Notes: generated by a model from the letters alone, not told the origin. Positions 52,952-62,142 are shown, counted from the stretch's first letter. The stretch: 64,000 bases of DNA from Nocardia panacis (GCF_003598715.1 NZ_QZFU01000036.1:372001-436000); one strand, 5' to 3'. Translations and numbers: made by a program.

Positions 52952-53845
52952 CTACCACCCGCGCAGCGCCGCGCCCATGAGCGGACCGCCGAGACCGTGC
53001 TGTCCCAAACGCTGGACCAGCGCCGCCAATTCGCGTTGGCGTTCACCCGATCCGGCCACGCGCGTCCTGCGCGCGAACCCGTTGAGCGACGGATCATGGC
53101 GCAGGATCCGCAGTTCCAGCTCGGCGGTCTCCGGCGAGACCGCCGCGCCCAGGTGCCCGGCCAACCCGGCGCGCAAGGCGCGCAGGCGATTCAGCGCGTC
53201 GACCTGACTGCCCGCACGGTACAGCGCCAGCGCGTACATGCGGGCCAACGGTTCGTGCCAGGGATGCTCCCCCGCCAAAATGGCCAGCTCCCTGACCAAT
53301 TCGGGGCCGCAGCCCTGACGCAGGGCGGCGTCGAACCCGATGGTGGCCACCTCGAGCCGCCACCGGTCCAGCCGCGCCGCCTCGGCCGCCGCGTAGGGAG
53401 CCCAGGTGAGGTCGGCCAGCGCCGGTCCGCGCCACCAGCGCAGCGCCTCGTCGGCGGCGGCGCGCGCCGCCGCGTAGCGCCCGGACCGATGTGCCGCGTA
53501 CATCCGCTCCGCTGCGGATTCGGCGGCGGGCAGATCGCCGACGGACGTCGCTGTCCGATAACCTGCCCGCGTGCGCAGCACGCTCGCCCCGTGCACCCCC
53601 AGTGCCGTCCGCAGCCGCGAGACGATCACCCGCAATCGCTGCACCGGACGGCTCACCTCACCGTCACCCCACAGGTCGACGGCCAGCCGCCCGTCCGCGA
53701 CGGGCACACCGCCCGCCAACGCCAACCGGACCAGCACCGCGCGTTCCAGTGGCCGGTCGACCCTTATCTCTCCCCCACCCGCCCCGATCAGCACGGGTCC
53801 CAGCACCCGGACTTGAACATTCGAGCCCCCCTGCACCACACCCAT
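52952..53845 (-). CDS. SARP-like regulator with BTAD domain
   Basis: 297 aa. N-terminal OmpR-type winged helix (QVRVLGPVLIGAGGGEIRVD, ERAVLVRLALAGGVPVADGR, then QRLRVIVSRLRTALG) followed by a bacterial transcriptional activation domain (AAESAAERMYAAHRSGRYAA through YALALYRAGSQVDALNRLR). This is the architecture of AfsR/SARP activators of secondary metabolism. The ATG at 53845 has GGAGGGG 8 nt upstream. It is 2 nt downstream of the cupin gene in one operon, divergent from a LysR gene. Confidence 0.86.
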   Translation of the reverse strand: MGVVQGGSNVQVRVLGPVLIGAGGGEIRVDRPLERAVLVRLALAGGVPVADGRLAVDLWGDGEVSRPVQRLRVIVSRLRTALGVHGASVLRTRAGYRTATSVGDLPAAESAAERMYAAHRSGRYAAARAAADEALRWWRGPALADLTWAPYAAAEAARLDRWRLEVATIGFDAALRQGCGPELVRELAILAGEHPWHEPLARMYALALYRAGSQVDALNRLRALRAGLAGHLGAAVSPETAELELRILRHDPSLNGFARRTRVAGSGERQRELAALVQRLGQHGLGGPLMGAALRGW

Positions 53846-53847
53846 AT

Positions 53848-54339
53848 TCACCCCTCCAGTCGATTCGGCGACGACCCCCCGAGCAGCACGCCGTAGTGCG
53901 CGAACTCGGCCTCGACCTCCGCGGCGCGGGGATGGCACAGACCCGGCGGCGGTGGCGCCAGTTCCGGCGCCGCCGTCGCGAACGCCCGATGCGCCCGCTC
54001 CACGCCCGCGGGGGTGATCAGCACCAGCAGCCGCGCCTGCGCGGTCCGCACCGCCAACCCGTGCGGTATCCCGCGCGGCAGCCACACCGAGGCGCCCGGC
54101 CCGACCTGGATGCGATCCAGTCCGCGCCGCACTGTCAGCTCCCCGTCGAGTACGTAACACAGCTCGTCCTCCCGCGCGTGCACGTGCTGGGGCAGCTCAG
54201 CGCCCCGAGGCAGCACCACCTCCGCCATGGCGAGCATCCCACCGGTGGTCTCCGCACGCTGGTGCCAGATCACCAGGCAACCGAGCGCCCATTCCGCGAT
54301 CGGTCGATGATGTCCCAGTTCGTCCCATCGCACCGACAA
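53848..54339 (-). CDS. cupin-domain protein
   Basis: 163 aa. Cupin core with HVHAREDELCYVLDGELTVR (HxH...E metal motif) and WLPRGIPHGLAVR (second-motif His), so metal binding is likely. The C-terminal region is proline-rich and acidic. It may be a dioxygenase or a small-molecule-sensing partner of the BTAD regulator encoded 2 nt downstream. Function unknown. Confidence 0.8.
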   Translation of the reverse strand: MSVRWDELGHHRPIAEWALGCLVIWHQRAETTGGMLAMAEVVLPRGAELPQHVHAREDELCYVLDGELTVRRGLDRIQVGPGASVWLPRGIPHGLAVRTAQARLLVLITPAGVERAHRAFATAAPELAPPPPGLCHPRAAEVEAEFAHYGVLLGGSSPNRLEG

Positions 54340-54423
54340 GATGCCGCCCCTCTATCGAATTCCTCCGTGCTCAATGCTGACCCACCCGCACCGGGAACGG
54401 AAACACCGATCCTGTGTCGGATC

Positions 54424-54429
54424 TACAAT
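54424..54429 (+). promoter_or_regulatory. -10 box of LysR gene
   Basis: TACAAT, one base from consensus, lies 8 nt before the GTG at 54438. That spacing suggests a leaderless mRNA for the LysR gene; a clear -35 is not visible. Confidence 0.5.
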
Positions 54430-54437
54430 CCACGATT

Positions 54438-55334
54438 GTGGACGTGGAATTACGGCACCTGCGCGCCTTCCATGTACTCGCGACCGAGCTGAATTTCACC
54501 CGCGCGGCGGCCCGGCTGCACATGAGCCAGCAGGCGCTGAGCAATCAGATAAAGCAACTCGAAACCCGGATCGGCGCAACGCTTTTCCAGCGCAATACCC
54601 GTCAGGTCACGCTCACCGACGCGGGTCGAACCCTGCTGGCCAGGGTGCCGAGCATCCTGGAGACGGTCGGCGCGGCCCTCACCGACACCAGGGGCATCGG
54701 CGCGGGCGAGCGGGCCGAACTCATCCTGGGCGTGCGCGGGGTGACCGGCCTCGACATCACCCCCAAGGTGCTGCGCGCCTTCGCCGCCGACCATCCCGAG
54801 GTGGCCGTCACCGTCGGTCGGGTCGATTTCGACGACTGGAGCGCCGGGGTGCTCCCCGGTCGAGCCGATATCGGCCTCGTCTGGCTGCCCGCGCCCCCCG
54901 GTGTCGAGGTGACGCCGCTGGTCGAGGAGCAGCGGATCGCGCTGCTGCCCGCAGATCACCGGCTCGCGCGGCTCGAGGCCGTTCCGCCGACGGAATTGGC
55001 GACCGAACCCTTCGCCTGGTGGGCGAACAATCGGGACGCGCTCACCCGCGACTACGCCACCCTCGCCGAATATCGGGACGGGCCGGCCGTGATCGGGGCC
55101 GAGGTGGCCACGGTGGAGGATCTGCTGGCCGCCGTCGGCAACGGTCAGGCCGTCGCGGTCTCGGTGGCCTCGATCGGCCGATTCTTCCCGTGGGGCGGCG
55201 TCGTCACCCGACCGCTGCTCGACCTCGCGCCCGCGGTGCTCGCGGTGATCCGCCGCAGCGGCGATACCCGGCCGCTGGTCGCGGCGTTCATCAAATCCGC
55301 GGCCAAAGCGGCGGCCGAGTTCGCTGCCGAGTGA
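54438..55334 (+). CDS. LysR-family transcriptional regulator
   Basis: 298 aa. N-terminal HTH (LRHLRAFHVLATELNFTRAA, LHMSQQALSNQIKQLETRIG, TLFQRNTRQVTLTDAGRTLL) and a periplasmic-binding-protein-like effector domain (LILGVRGVTG through VIRRSGDTRPLVAAF). The GTG at 54438 places the HTH at the expected distance from the N-terminus and fits the -10 box; GTG 54414 is an alternative. It is divergent from the cupin/BTAD operon across 98 nt and probably regulates it. Confidence 0.86.
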   Translation: MDVELRHLRAFHVLATELNFTRAAARLHMSQQALSNQIKQLETRIGATLFQRNTRQVTLTDAGRTLLARVPSILETVGAALTDTRGIGAGERAELILGVRGVTGLDITPKVLRAFAADHPEVAVTVGRVDFDDWSAGVLPGRADIGLVWLPAPPGVEVTPLVEEQRIALLPADHRLARLEAVPPTELATEPFAWWANNRDALTRDYATLAEYRDGPAVIGAEVATVEDLLAAVGNGQAVAVSVASIGRFFPWGGVVTRPLLDLAPAVLAVIRRSGDTRPLVAAFIKSAAKAAAEFAAE

Positions 55335-55339
55335 AGGAC

Positions 55340-55993
55340 TCAGAAGCGCCGCACACCCGCGATCGGCATGGACGACACCGGGGACAGCACCACGCCGATG
55401 CCGTAGGTGGAGGCGTGGATTACTTGGCCGTCTCCGACGTAGAGCGCCGAATGTCCGCCGTCGTAGAAGGAGACCAGATCGCCGGGGCGCATCTCGTCGA
55501 CCGAGACCGCGTCGCCGGTGGACAACTGCTCGTAGCTGGTGCGCGGCAGGTCGATGCCCGCCTGCCCGTAGGACCACTGCACCAGCCCCGAGCAGTCGAA
55601 GGCATCGGGTCCGGCCGCGCCCGCCGCGTAGTCTGCCCCGAGTTTGCTGCGCGCCGCTTCCACCGCTATCGCACCGGCCGTGGCCTCGGACGCCGGGGGC
55701 TGGGCGGGCGGTGCGGCGGGTTCGACACTCGGCGGCATCCACTCCACCCTGGGTAGTTCGATATGCCAGGGCAGTTCCAGCCACGGCGGCAGCGACAGCG
55801 GCGGGATGGCGAGCGGCTGCGCGGAGACGTCCGCGGACACCTCGGAAATGGGCGTGTCGACGGACGGATCGCGATGGGGTGTGCCGAGAAATTGCGCCCC
55901 GATTACGGCCGCGCCTGCGATTATCGCCACCGGTAGCGCCCGCCGCAGATAACGGCGACGCCCCGGACGAACTCCGGTCGAGAATTCCATCAT
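55340..55993 (-). CDS. NlpC/P60 cell-wall hydrolase, membrane-anchored or secreted
   Basis: 217 aa. A basic start and one hydrophobic helix (RRALPVAIIAGAAVIGAQFL), then a proline-rich linker (about 60-110) and an NlpC/P60 catalytic domain: AFDCSGLVQWSYGQAG (catalytic Cys), RPGDLVSFYDGGHSALYVGD (His) and VIHAST. Such enzymes cut D-glutamyl-diaminopimelate bonds in peptidoglycan. The ATG at 55993 has GGAGG 5 nt upstream and is preferred over ATG 56011. It converges on the LysR gene, 5 nt apart. Confidence 0.87.
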   Translation of the reverse strand: MMEFSTGVRPGRRRYLRRALPVAIIAGAAVIGAQFLGTPHRDPSVDTPISEVSADVSAQPLAIPPLSLPPWLELPWHIELPRVEWMPPSVEPAAPPAQPPASEATAGAIAVEAARSKLGADYAAGAAGPDAFDCSGLVQWSYGQAGIDLPRTSYEQLSTGDAVSVDEMRPGDLVSFYDGGHSALYVGDGQVIHASTYGIGVVLSPVSSMPIAGVRRF

Positions 55994-56154
55994 GCCGTCC
56001 TCCGAATTCATCGCGCGGTCGCGGACGGGATTTCGCCCGGTCGCGACCCCAGTGTGAGATCGAGAACATGGCCAGCGGATCCGGGCGTCCATATTTCAGG
56101 ACGGTGCGACCACGCGGGAATTCGACACGCGCCCGGGCAATAACGAATCGATAA

Positions 56155-56427
56155 CTACCTGTTGCGACGCTCGGTCAGGAGAATATCCAGACCCCACCGG
56201 ATCAGCCCGGCGGCGATGGCCAGATGAAGGACGAGCGCGGCATAGACCAGCAGCGGGCCACCCTCGGCGGCCCAGTGCGGCAGCCACGGGAGCGAGATCA
56301 GCGCCGCGAGTGTCAGCGCGATCCCGAGCGCGATGGCGGGGACCGCGAGCGGACGCAGCTCGGTCTTCGCACCGATGCCGATCCGCGCCTGTTCCGAGTC
56401 GGAGATCGAGTCGGGTATGCCGTCCAT
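56155..56427 (-). CDS. small two-helix membrane protein
   Basis: 90 aa, acidic N-terminus (MDGIPDSISDSEQ), then two long helices (AVPAIALGIALTLAALISLP and LLVYAALVLHLAIAAGLIRW) and a short basic tail. The ATG at 56427 has GGGGG 6 nt upstream. No family recognised. It is divergent from the ThDP enzyme gene. Confidence 0.6.
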   Translation of the reverse strand: MDGIPDSISDSEQARIGIGAKTELRPLAVPAIALGIALTLAALISLPWLPHWAAEGGPLLVYAALVLHLAIAAGLIRWGLDILLTERRNR

Positions 56428-56613
56428 AACACCCCCATCACGTTGCAGCAAACTTTCAGCTACTCGCCAAACTGCCGCATTCGCCCCGCGAAGGGAAGGG
56501 GTAGGTGAGCGGAGTCACACAACTCGCCCCGGCGAGATCAGCTGTGGCCACCCCGCGCACGACCGCCGCGATTCCGTGACGCGCACCGAGTCGGCGGCGG
56601 ATCATGGGCAGCC

Positions 56614-58248
56614 ATGACCAAGGTATTCCAGGCCGTCGCCGACGCCCTCGCCCAACTCGGCCTCTCGCATATCTTCGGCGTGGTCGGCAGCGGCAATTTC
56701 GAACTCACCAACGCGTTGCGCGCCAACGGTATTCGATTCACCGCCGCCCGACACGAGGGCGGCGCGACCACCATGGCCGACGCCTACGCCAGAACCACCG
56801 ACACCGTCGCGGCGGTCTCGCTGCACCAGGGCTGCGGCCTCACCAACGCCATGACCGGCATCGCCGAGGCCGCGAAAAGTCGCACACCACTGTTGATCCT
56901 GACCGCCGACGCGGGCACCGGATCGCTGCTGTCGAACTTCCGGGTGGACCAGGACGCGCTCGCCGGCGCCGTCGGCGCGGTTGCCGAGCGCGTACACACG
57001 CCGAAAACTGCCGTGGCGGACGCGATTCGGGCCTACCGCACGGCCCGCGACGAGCGACGCTGCGTGGTGCTCAGCCTGCCCGTCGATATCCAGACCATGG
57101 ACGCCTACTCCGAAAAGACAGCCCCCGAACGGATTTCGGCCCCGACACCACAGCCGGTCCGCCCCGCCGCCGGTGCCGTCGTCGAACTCGCCGAACTGCT
57201 CGACACCGCGCGGCGACCGGTCTTCCTCTGCGGACGCGGCGCACGCCCGTACGCCGGAGAACTGCGCGCGCTGGCCGCAAGAACCGGCGCGCTGCTGAGC
57301 ACCTCCGCCGTCGCGCACGGACTCTTCCACGACGAGCCGTGGTCCCTCGGCATCTGCGGCGGCTTCGCCGCCCCCGCCACCCTCGACCTCATCGCCGACG
57401 CCGACCTCATCATCGGTTGGGGTTGCGCCCTGAACCGGTGGACCATGCGCAACGGCGCCCTCATCGGCCCGCAAACCCGTCTGGCACAGGTGGATCACGA
57501 AGCCGCCGGACTCGGCGCACAGCGACGGATCGATCTGGGCGTCCTCGGCGATGTCGGACAGACGGCGCGCGACGTCCTGAATGTCTGTGCCTCCCGCACC
57601 GGCTACCGCACACCGGCCGCGGCGACTCGAATCGCGACCGACGCGCACTGGCGCGAGGTCCCCTACGAAGACACCTCCACCGCCGAACACATCGATCCCC
57701 GCACGCTGAGCATCGCCCTGGACGACCTGCTACCCGCCCAGCGCACCGTCGCCATCGACTCCGGCAATTTCATGGGCTATCCCAGCGCCTACCTCAGCGT
57801 GCCGGACGAAGCAGGTTTCTGCTTCACCCAGGGCTTCCAATCCATCGGCCTGGGTTTGGCCACCGGGATCGGCGCGGCGCTGGCCCGACCCGATCGGATC
57901 GCCGTGGCCGCACTCGGCGACGGCGGTGCGCTCATGGCCGCCGCCGAACTGGAAACCGCGGCGCGCCTGGGTATCGCGCTGGTCGTCGTGGTCTACGACG
58001 ACCACGCCTACGGCGCCGAGGTGCACCACTTCGGCGCCGCCGATATGAGCACGGTCGTCTTCCCCGACACCGATATCGCCGCCCTCGCCCGCGGCGCCGG
58101 ATTCACGGCGGCCACCGTGCGCCGCGTCGAGGATCTGGCCGTTCTTTCGGAATGGCTCGCCGGGCCGCGGGACCGACCGCTGCTGCTCGACGCGAAGGTG
58201 GTCAGCGGTGGATCCTGGTGGCTGCACGAGGCATTCGAGCAGCACTGA
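56614..58248 (+). CDS. thiamine diphosphate-dependent enzyme, acetolactate synthase-like
   Basis: 544 aa with the three-domain ThDP fold. The N-terminal Pyr domain has IFGVVGSGNFELTNAL and the catalytic-type Glu in ARHEGGATTMADAYAR; the middle domain spans about 190-330. The C-terminal PP domain has VAALGDGGALMAAAELETAA, with VVVYDDHAYGAE where other members have NN or NE (ThDP/Mg binding). Possible reactions include carboligation or decarboxylation of 2-oxo acids. No partner subunit is next to it; it is convergent with an AraC gene. Confidence 0.87.
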   Translation: MTKVFQAVADALAQLGLSHIFGVVGSGNFELTNALRANGIRFTAARHEGGATTMADAYARTTDTVAAVSLHQGCGLTNAMTGIAEAAKSRTPLLILTADAGTGSLLSNFRVDQDALAGAVGAVAERVHTPKTAVADAIRAYRTARDERRCVVLSLPVDIQTMDAYSEKTAPERISAPTPQPVRPAAGAVVELAELLDTARRPVFLCGRGARPYAGELRALAARTGALLSTSAVAHGLFHDEPWSLGICGGFAAPATLDLIADADLIIGWGCALNRWTMRNGALIGPQTRLAQVDHEAAGLGAQRRIDLGVLGDVGQTARDVLNVCASRTGYRTPAAATRIATDAHWREVPYEDTSTAEHIDPRTLSIALDDLLPAQRTVAIDSGNFMGYPSAYLSVPDEAGFCFTQGFQSIGLGLATGIGAALARPDRIAVAALGDGGALMAAAELETAARLGIALVVVVYDDHAYGAEVHHFGAADMSTVVFPDTDIAALARGAGFTAATVRRVEDLAVLSEWLAGPRDRPLLLDAKVVSGGSWWLHEAFEQH

Positions 58249-58251
58249 GGC

Positions 58252-59115
58252 TCAGAGCGCGGGCCAGGATCGGGCGCGGAAGGCGGCGGGGGTGAGTCCG
58301 GTGCGCTGATGGAAGTATTTGGAGAAGTTGGAGGGATCGTCGAAGCCGAGGTCTTCGGCGATGCGGGCCACCGGATCACGCCCGTGGGCGAGCAGGCGTT
58401 TGGCCTCGAGCAGAATGCGCTCGTCGATGAACTCCTTGGCGCTCATACCCGTGTTCTCCCTGGCCAGACGGTTCAGGGTATGGGTGGAATAGCCGAGGCG
58501 GGCGGCGTAGTCGGCCACCTTGTGGCGGGTGCGGAAGCGGGCGTCGACCTCGTCGCGGAACCAAAGGAATGCCTCGCGCGTCGCGGGACCGTGCGTGCTG
58601 CCCTCGGGTGCGGCGATAATGAGGTGCAGCAGGGCGGCCGCCAGTGCGGCGGAGCGAGCGGCGGCGCGAATCGCCTGGTCCCCCATAGCGTTTCGCGGTT
58701 CGGCCGCGGCGGCGGCGAGGGCGAGCGCAGGCGGTCCCTCGACCGAGGCGGCGGGCCAGTAGTTGGGTGTGCTGACACCCGCACCGCGAATGAGCTCGGC
58801 GGTGCCCGCCCCGATCGCGGCCGCGGTGAACAGGAACACCGGCCCCTCGATCGCCGCTATCCGCCCCCACTGCTGCACCTGCCCGGCGCGAACCCACAGA
58901 ACATCGCCGGGCTCGAGCGGATAGCCGGTGAAGTCGACCGTGTGCACGGCATGTCCGGAACCGATGCGGAACAGCAGGTCGAAATCGAGCCGCTGCGGAG
59001 CCAGGAATTCGCGCGGACCACCCCGCTCCCGAATCCCGGCCAGCGTGCCGACCTCGATCTCACCGACCGCCCCGGCGGGCGGCGCGTATCGCACCGAACG
59101 AATGCGCTGCTCCAT
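58252..59115 (-). CDS. AraC-family transcriptional regulator
   Basis: 287 aa. The N-terminal cupin-like arm (FLAPQRLDFDLLFRIGSG, GDVLWVRAGQVQQWG) is followed by a C-terminal double HTH (KVADYAARLGYSTHTLNRLA then PVARIAEDLGFDDPSNFSKY FHQRTG). The ATG at 59115 is used. It is divergent from a three-gene operon (59180-61041), with a TTTTCAC/GTGAAAA repeat in the 64-nt gap, so it very likely controls that operon. Confidence 0.88.
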   Translation of the reverse strand: MEQRIRSVRYAPPAGAVGEIEVGTLAGIRERGGPREFLAPQRLDFDLLFRIGSGHAVHTVDFTGYPLEPGDVLWVRAGQVQQWGRIAAIEGPVFLFTAAAIGAGTAELIRGAGVSTPNYWPAASVEGPPALALAAAAAEPRNAMGDQAIRAAARSAALAAALLHLIIAAPEGSTHGPATREAFLWFRDEVDARFRTRHKVADYAARLGYSTHTLNRLARENTGMSAKEFIDERILLEAKRLLAHGRDPVARIAEDLGFDDPSNFSKYFHQRTGLTPAAFRARSWPAL

Positions 59116-59150
59116 TTTCACCACGATACGCACCGTCACGACCGTGAAAA
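59115..59150. promoter_or_regulatory. spaced inverted repeat in AraC/operon divergent promoter
   Basis: TTTTCAC (59115-59121) and GTGAAAA (59144-59150) are separated by 22 nt. The left arm overlaps the AraC start codon; the right arm is 29 nt before the next gene. Probable AraC binding region. Confidence 0.5.
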
Positions 59151-59179
59151 CCCCAGTTCATCTCCATAGCCTTGGCATC

Positions 59180-59809
59180 ATGACAGTGAAAATGACCTAC
59201 GTCTTCGACGCCTACTGCGGCTGGTGCCACGGCTTCGGCCCCACCGTGACCGAATTCGCCGCCGCCAATGCCGACCGCATCGACCTCGAGGTGCTCAGCG
59301 GCGGACTGTTCACCGGTTCGCGAGTCGCGCCCATGTCGGCGATGCCGTACATCCCCGAGGCCAACGACCGCATCGCCGCGCTGACCGGCGCGGAATTCGG
59401 TCCCGGCTACCAGAAGCTGGTGGCGGACGGCCGTTTCGCCATGGATTCCACCGCGGCGGCCGCCGGATTCGCCGCCCTGCGCGCCGCCGCCCCCGAACGC
59501 GCGCTCGCCTCGGCCGAGGCCATGCAGCGCGCCTTCTACCGTGACGGACTGAGTCTGTCGGATCTGGCAACCTATCGGCGAATCGCCGACGAGAATGGTC
59601 TCGATGCCCGACGCGTCCTCGAATTCCTGAACGGCCCGCAGGCCGCGACCACCGCACGCCACGATTTCAGCCGCGCCGCACAGCTCGGCGTCACCGCCTT
59701 CCCCACGCTGCTGCTGCACACCCCCACCGGAGTGGTTCGACTCGGTGGACCCGCCGCCGACGCCACCCGACTGACCGCCGCACTCGACCGGCAGATCAGC
59801 AACAACTGA
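59180..59809 (+). CDS. DsbA-family thioredoxin-fold protein (FrnE-like)
   Basis: 209 aa. The N-terminal strand is followed by FDAYCGWCHGFGPTVTEF (CxxC active site), a helical insertion, and the cis-proline loop in LGVTAFPTLLLHTP. There is no signal peptide, so it is cytoplasmic, as in FrnE-type oxidoreductases. It is the first gene of the operon with the MBL-like and SnoaL-like genes. Possible role in thiol redox or isomerisation of an aromatic or epoxide intermediate. Confidence 0.85.
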   Translation: MTVKMTYVFDAYCGWCHGFGPTVTEFAAANADRIDLEVLSGGLFTGSRVAPMSAMPYIPEANDRIAALTGAEFGPGYQKLVADGRFAMDSTAAAAGFAALRAAAPERALASAEAMQRAFYRDGLSLSDLATYRRIADENGLDARRVLEFLNGPQAATTARHDFSRAAQLGVTAFPTLLLHTPTGVVRLGGPAADATRLTAALDRQISNN

Positions 59810-59833
59810 GACAACCCCCGAAAGGACCCCACC

Positions 59834-60640
59834 ATGTCCGCCTTGGACTACCAGATCCTCGATTTCGCCGACAGCTCCCTCAACAAGACGAGCGTCCTGG
59901 TCACCGGGCCGACCGAGGCCCTCGTGGTCGACGCCGCCTTCACCCGCGCCGACGGCCACCGCATCGTCGCCGCGGTGCTGGATTCCGGTAAGCGCCTCGG
60001 CACCGTCCTCATCACCGCGGGCGATCCCGACTTCTACTTCGGCGCCGAAGTGATCGCCGACGCCTTCCCGGAGGCACAGTTCCTCGCCCCCGCCGATGTC
60101 ATCGACCACATTCACCACAGCTACGAGGGCAAGCTCGCGGCCTGGGCGCATCTCGGCGTGAACCTGCCCACCCGCTTGGTCGAGATCGCCCCGCTCCACA
60201 CGCCCGCCGTCACCGTCGACGGCCTCGCACTCGAGATCCATCGCGCCAGTGCGATGCTCGGCGATCGGTCGTGGTACGTGTACGAACCGACAGGGCGCGC
60301 GCTGCTCGGCGGGGTGCTGCTGTTCGAAGGTCTGCACGTATGGACCGCCGACACCCCGACCGAGGCGCAGCGCCGCGAATGGATCCGGGTGCTCGACGAA
60401 CTCGAGGCACTCGCCCCGGCTTTCGTCGTCGCGGGCCACCGGGCCGCCGACACCCCCACCGACCTGACGGCCATCCGCCATACCCGCGAGTATCTGCGCG
60501 ACTTCGACAAGATCATCACCGACGCGACCGACGCCGCTTCGGCCGCCGCCGCGCTGAAGGCCGACTACCCGAATGCCGGATTGACCGTCGCCGCCGACCT
60601 CGGCGCCAAGGTCGCCAAGGGGGAAATGACATGGGGCTGA
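59834..60640 (+). CDS. MBL-fold protein lacking HxHxDH, paralogue of 28154-29065
   Basis: 268 aa, cytoplasmic. It follows the metallo-beta-lactamase fold: EALVVDAAF, LLGGVLL and VVAGHRAAD. The metal motif position reads ITAGDPDFYFG (residues 60-70), as in the lipoprotein copy (SSDPDYYFG). Both end in AKV-KGEM-WG. AAAGGA lies 9 nt before the ATG. It overlaps the next gene by 10 nt and is 24 nt after the FrnE-like gene. Conservation of DPD(Y/F)YFG in two copies argues for a distinct role rather than decay. Confidence 0.82.
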   Translation: MSALDYQILDFADSSLNKTSVLVTGPTEALVVDAAFTRADGHRIVAAVLDSGKRLGTVLITAGDPDFYFGAEVIADAFPEAQFLAPADVIDHIHHSYEGKLAAWAHLGVNLPTRLVEIAPLHTPAVTVDGLALEIHRASAMLGDRSWYVYEPTGRALLGGVLLFEGLHVWTADTPTEAQRREWIRVLDELEALAPAFVVAGHRAADTPTDLTAIRHTREYLRDFDKIITDATDAASAAAALKADYPNAGLTVAADLGAKVAKGEMTWG

Positions 60641-61041
60641 ACACCTTCGAAGCCGACAGCCCCGCCGGTGTGGTGCGCCGCCAATATCTGGCCTCGGCCG
60701 CGGGCGATCTGGCCGCGCTGCGCGCCACCCTCGCACCCGATGTGGAATGGACCGAGATGGCGGGCTTCCCGCTGGCAGGCACCTACCGCACCCCCGAGGG
60801 CGTCACCTCGGCGGTGATGGAACGACTCGACAAGGACTGGTCGGGGTGGACCGCCCACGACGACACCTACCTTGTCGACGGCGAGAACGTGGTGGTCCTG
60901 GCCCGCTACACCGCCACCCACCGCGGCACGGGCAAACCGTTGAATGTGCGGGTGGCACACCATTTCACGGTGCGCGGCGGGCGGATCGTGCGCTTCGAGC
61001 AGTTCGTCGACACGGCGCTGGTGCGCGACGCCGCGAATTAA
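60631..61041 (+). CDS. SnoaL/NTF2-like protein
   Basis: 136 aa, one NTF2-like cone domain: VVRRQYLASAAGDLAALRAT, PDVEWTEMAGFPLAGTYRTP, VVVLARYTATHRGTGKPLN and HHFTVRGGRIVRFEQFVDTA. Members act as isomerases, cyclases or ligand binders. GGGGG lies 8 nt before the ATG, which overlaps the MBL-like gene by 10 nt. Its TAA stop is shared with the convergent methyltransferase gene. Confidence 0.83.
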   Translation: MGLNTFEADSPAGVVRRQYLASAAGDLAALRATLAPDVEWTEMAGFPLAGTYRTPEGVTSAVMERLDKDWSGWTAHDDTYLVDGENVVVLARYTATHRGTGKPLNVRVAHHFTVRGGRIVRFEQFVDTALVRDAAN

Positions 61042-62036
61042 ACGGGCACGCCGACGACGATGCTCGCCGCGCCGTGCAGCGCCAAGGTGTCGGCGTGGTG
61101 CAGCCCCGCCGTCGCGAACAGCGCGCCGAATTCGGCCAGGGTGCGCTCGCGGCCCGGATGCAGGGCGAGCATGACGATATCCATCACCTTGCCGTCGTCG
61201 GGATGATTGCCCTCGGTGAGCGCCGCGTCCACCACCAGCACGCGGCCCTGCGGGGCCATGGCCTTGCGGATATTGCGCAGGATGAGACCCGCGCGCTCGT
61301 CATCCCAGTCGTGCAGGATGCGGGAGAGCACGTAGACATCGCCGCCCTCCGGGACGGCGTCGAAGAAATCGCCCCCGACCAGTTCGGCCCGATCGGCCAC
61401 GCCCGCCTCGTCGAGCACCCGCTCCGCCTCGCCGACCACGGCTCGCTGGTCGAAGATGACGGCGGTCAACTCCGGATAGCGGCGCAGCAGCGCCGCCGCC
61501 AGGTAGCCGCGCCCGCCGCCGACATCGACCAGCCGTCGCACGCCCGACAGGTCGTAGCCCGAGACGGTGGCATCGTGGACCCGGCGCACCTGATAGCCCA
61601 TGGCGTCGTTGAAGACCGCCGCCTGTTCCGGATGGTTCGCCAGGTGCGACCACCAGTCCGTGCCGGTCACCGACTCGAATGCGGGTGTGCCGGTGCGGAC
61701 GGTATCGCCGAGGTGGCCGAGCGCCGAGGTGCGTTCGGAGATGCCCCACAGGCGGGCCAGGGCGCGGACCGAGTCCGCGCCCGAACGCAGCGTGTCGGAC
61801 AGTTCGGTAGCGGCGAAGGTGCGCGACGCGGTCTCCTGGAATATTCCGGCCGCCGCCAGCCCGCGCAGCACCCGATACAGCGGGTCCGGCAGGCTGCCCG
61901 AGCGCTGCGCCAACTCGGCGACGGTGCGCGGGCCGTCGGCCACCAGATCGGCCAGCCCCAGTTCGGCGGCCACCGCCACCAAGGGCACGAGTACGGCCCC
62001 GTTCAATATCTCCGTCATCCGCCGCTGTGCGTCCAC
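61038..62036 (-). CDS. SAM-dependent O-methyltransferase, plant COMT/acetylserotonin type
   Basis: 332 aa. The N-terminal dimerisation helices (ILNGAVLVPLVAVAAELGLA, then LPDPLYRVLRGLAAAGIFQE) precede a Rossmann SAM domain: LVDVGGGRGYLAAALLRRYP, VGGDFFDAVPEGGDVYVLSR and ILHDWDDERAGLILRN. These methylate hydroxyl groups of aromatic or polyketide-like substrates. GTG 62036 has AGGAGG 7 nt upstream (GTG 62039 is the alternative). It converges on the SnoaL-like gene, overlapping 4 nt. Confidence 0.88.
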   Translation of the reverse strand: MDAQRRMTEILNGAVLVPLVAVAAELGLADLVADGPRTVAELAQRSGSLPDPLYRVLRGLAAAGIFQETASRTFAATELSDTLRSGADSVRALARLWGISERTSALGHLGDTVRTGTPAFESVTGTDWWSHLANHPEQAAVFNDAMGYQVRRVHDATVSGYDLSGVRRLVDVGGGRGYLAAALLRRYPELTAVIFDQRAVVGEAERVLDEAGVADRAELVGGDFFDAVPEGGDVYVLSRILHDWDDERAGLILRNIRKAMAPQGRVLVVDAALTEGNHPDDGKVMDIVMLALHPGRERTLAEFGALFATAGLHHADTLALHGAASIVVGVPV

Positions 62037-62142
62037 CACCGAACCTCCTCGCATCCGCCCCCAAGCAGTCTGCGCCGACGATCCCGGTTCCGCAAGCGAA
62101 ACAGCTTGTCTATCAATGAAATTCGCGTGCCGTCCAGACCTC

